Position numbers and translations under genes: made by a program
Notes under the pieces: generated by a model
Told to the model about the DNA's origin: nothing
The model's database searches: none
What the model saw: the letters and a program-made list of their open reading frames with translations, nothing else
Source: Rhodamnia argentea
Taxonomy: Eukaryota > Streptophyta > Magnoliopsida > Myrtales > Myrtaceae
Reading direction: 5' to 3'
Length of the DNA stretch: 64,000 bases
Assembly (NCBI RefSeq): GCF_020921035.1
Contig: NC_063151.1
Span: 24,558,934-24,622,933, forward strand
Shown here: piece by piece, positions 62,187 through 64,000 of the stretch
Numbering within the stretch: position 1 is the first letter of the stretch
Layout: every line of letters begins with the position of its first letter

Positions 62187-62471
62187 ATGGTTCTCGACAC
62201 CGTACTATCATCTCCTCACCGGAGATCGCCATCGTTTAGGAAGCAATTTGGACGAGAAGAGCTGGGAAGCTGGTCGACCCTTGCACAGAGGCACCGCTTC
62301 CTTTTGACAGCTCTTGCACTTCTTACTTTCCTTTGCACGGTCTATCTCTATTTCGCCATCACCTTGGGCGCAGCAGCAGCTGCTGGGTCGTGCTCTGGCC
62401 TGACGGGTACCAAGAAGGCACTGTGTCAGGCGAAGGCTTCTATATCCAAGGGAAAGCTAAAGTTCCTCTAA
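62187..62471 (+). CDS. Small conserved plant membrane protein, 94 aa, single TM
   Basis: Single coding exon. The N-terminal part is basic and Ser-rich (SSPHRRSPSFRKQFGREELG), followed by SWSTLAQRHRFLLTALALL, one strong transmembrane helix (about 38-62, ending FAITLGAAAAAG), then a short tail with paired cysteines (SCSGLTGTKKALC) and a lysine-rich end (ISKGKLKFL). I recognise the SWSTLxQRHRFLLTAL and CSGLTGTxKALC words from a land-plant family of unknown function. The topology suggests a small single-span endomembrane or plasma-membrane protein; that is inference. The ATG is the first in the leader after the predicted intron and lies in good context (aagccATGg). Confidence 0.8.
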   Translation: MVLDTVLSSPHRRSPSFRKQFGREELGSWSTLAQRHRFLLTALALLTFLCTVYLYFAITLGAAAAAGSCSGLTGTKKALCQAKASISKGKLKFL

Positions 62472-63623
62472 CCTTCACAGCAGGATAAGACTCATTTATT
62501 TCTACTCCCTGCTTCTGGTGTATCTGCAAAACTCCAATGGGTTGTAAGTTTAGATATATCTTTTGCTAGCGTCTATTTGATTTCATATTTCTTTCTCCGG
62601 TGGAGGATATGTTGCATTGGAGGGGGGGCTAGTCTTGCAAAAATGTAAGCATTCTAACAAATAGTTAAGATTGTGAGGAACTTCATCTTGACAGTTGTCT
62701 GTGTGAACTTTCTTTGATGAGTAGAATGATTATTTGCCTTCTTTTCGCCCGTCTCGGCTTTGCCCACATTTTCTACAGGTTGATCTGGTTCGAGGTACTG
62801 TATTCGTGGCTGTTTTTATTTCATATGAATTATCCTTCTAGGTGTTGGTAAAATCTCGAGAGTCGACATGGGCCAAATGATTAAAAAGACAAGGAAGACC
62901 TGCAGGGGCTTCCATATCAGACGTACTTATCGTTTTTGCTGTCGTTAACGAGAAGACAATCCTCGTCTTCTTTGTAATGTGAACATGAGAGCTGTACTCG
63001 AACGTTCCCTCGTCTTTCTTGAAGCTTCCCTATTTTGTTCGACTGGGTTTTTCTCCGCGCAGTCATTAGACGAGCCGTCAGCTTTACATGTATTATGTCC
63101 CCATAGCCAGGATGTCTTTAGTAAGAGACTTGCACATACAAAAATTCCAGCTGCACCAACAGATATGATGGTTCCCCACGTAAGTCTCACGTAAATCTTC
63201 TCAAATTTAACGATCCCGATGCGTTCTGATTCACCATAATACAGTCGCAAAGATTTTCCTTTCAAAGCTCTGAGTTTGATGCGGAAAACCCAGAGTCAGA
63301 CGCAATTTAACCGAGTCGCAGAGGAGCAGTGAGCCATCATTCCAAACAGTTCTGAGGAGCCTATGTGAAATAATTGAACCCCGACATATTGGTGCTTCGA
63401 CCACCTTTTCGAGTAGTTCGGGCTCAGAACAAGAACCTGTCCAGATACCAAGGAGCTTCACCACAATACACGGGAAAGGAAGATTATACTGCTAAAGCAT
63501 GTGTTGTTACTTTCTGGTTAAAGATGGAGTACAAAAACCGGATTTTCATTACTCCGACGCTCTCTCCTAGTCATGGATATTGATAGCCATTTCCATGAAA
63601 TCTGACAATGAGTTCATTGATGT
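62472..63623. other. 3' flanks of two convergent genes; unexplained minus-strand frame
   Basis: The left part should be the 3' UTR of the 94-aa protein gene. A minus-strand frame at about 62,945-63,283 without an ATG start reads FRIKLRALKGKSLRLYY, then KIYVRLTWGTIISVGAAGIF with a hydrophobic helix of about 22 residues. It could be a 3' exon of the right-edge gene, or chance. I could not connect it in phase by GT-AG splicing. Confidence 0.35.
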
Positions 63624-63948
63624 CTAGATTACTTTTATTTCTTTGAGCCAAGCAGTATGTAGGGGGCAGGGATCAGGTTTCCCTTCTGCAATTGCCTTCT
63701 CCGACAGAGAGTAGAACCAACCATTACGCCATTTGAACTGTTGCAACAAATCAGCAGTTAGACACAGCGCATGTATTGATTCATGAACATTCATCAACTG
63801 AACCCTTGCTATTTACCTCTTTCACTGCTGTTGGGAAGTGTGCCACGGCTCGTGAGTAAGCACATAATCTGTCCTCCATGCATTCGTCAAATACTATGCC
63901 CTTTTCAGCTGCAGCAGCAGATGCAAGTTCTTTGATAAGGCTTTCTAC
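63624..63948 (-). CDS. Last two exons of a conserved plant gene cut by the window edge
   Basis: Exons 63,817-63,948 (44 codons, phase 0 at both ends) and 63,624-63,737, joined by GT-AG. They read VESLIKELASAAAAEKGIVF, DECMEDRLCAYSRAVAHFPT, then EFKWRNGWFYSLSEKAIAEG, KPDPCPLHTAWLKEIKVI and a TAG stop. The text is clearly coding and conserved in style. The helical FDECMEDRL...YSRAVAHFPTAVKEF region and the WRNGWFYSL word are reminiscent of the C-terminal part of plant 2-dehydropantoate 2-reductase-like proteins, but that is recollection I cannot verify. The upstream exons lie right of the window. A tttcAG acceptor precedes the first exon. Confidence 0.65.
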
Positions 63949-64000
63949 CTGAAAGGCAAGTTCAAACTTGTCAACAGTTTGAAGTGATTCTCCATGGAAT

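Overview
The window is nuclear DNA from a flowering plant. GT-AG introns rebuild several long plant proteins exactly, intergenic DNA is AT-rich and full of plant-type transposons (hAT, Ty3/gypsy Tat lineage, long-TIR MITEs), and 5' leaders carry (GA)n/(CT)n microsatellites. The gene set and repeat style suggest a woody eudicot, perhaps Myrtales; that placement is inference, not proof.

Layout. 1-5,000 is repeat-derived intergenic DNA with a 106-bp tandem duplication and two small MULE-like MITEs with perfect target duplications. 5,882-6,997 is an intronless MAP kinase kinase of the MKK4/MKK5 type. 7,000-13,190 is intergenic; a segment at about 8,780-9,125 repeats the first about 340 bases of the window, hinting at a tandem MKK copy just outside the left edge. 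13,191-24,990 is one decayed hAT transposon (matching terminal repeats, 7/8 target duplication, broken transposase on the minus strand) split by about 8.9 kb of Tat-lineage Ty3/gypsy retrotransposon sequence. 28,355-29,882 is a two-exon gene for a 93-aa plant-specific protein. 32,607-33,746 (minus) is a TADA1/ADA1-like SAGA subunit. 37,437-44,012 (minus) is an eight-exon glucose-6-phosphate 1-epimerase (317 aa). 45,633-52,873 (minus) is a twenty-exon STE20/GCK-family kinase related to BLUS1 and fray (713 aa). 55,867-59,200 (minus) is a six-exon SERINC membrane protein (413 aa). 62,187-62,471 encodes a 94-aa single-span membrane protein. At the right edge are the last two exons of a further minus-strand gene.

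These are unrelated housekeeping and signalling genes, not a pathway cluster. The two kinases act in different cascades. I found no tRNA, rRNA, CRISPR array or convincing new biological system. The most notable structures are the nested hAT/Tat element, the repeat shared across the MKK locus, upstream ORFs in the MKK leader, and a long in-frame open stretch before the first ATG of the 93-aa gene. Exon coordinates were assigned by hand from splice consensus and reading-frame continuity.
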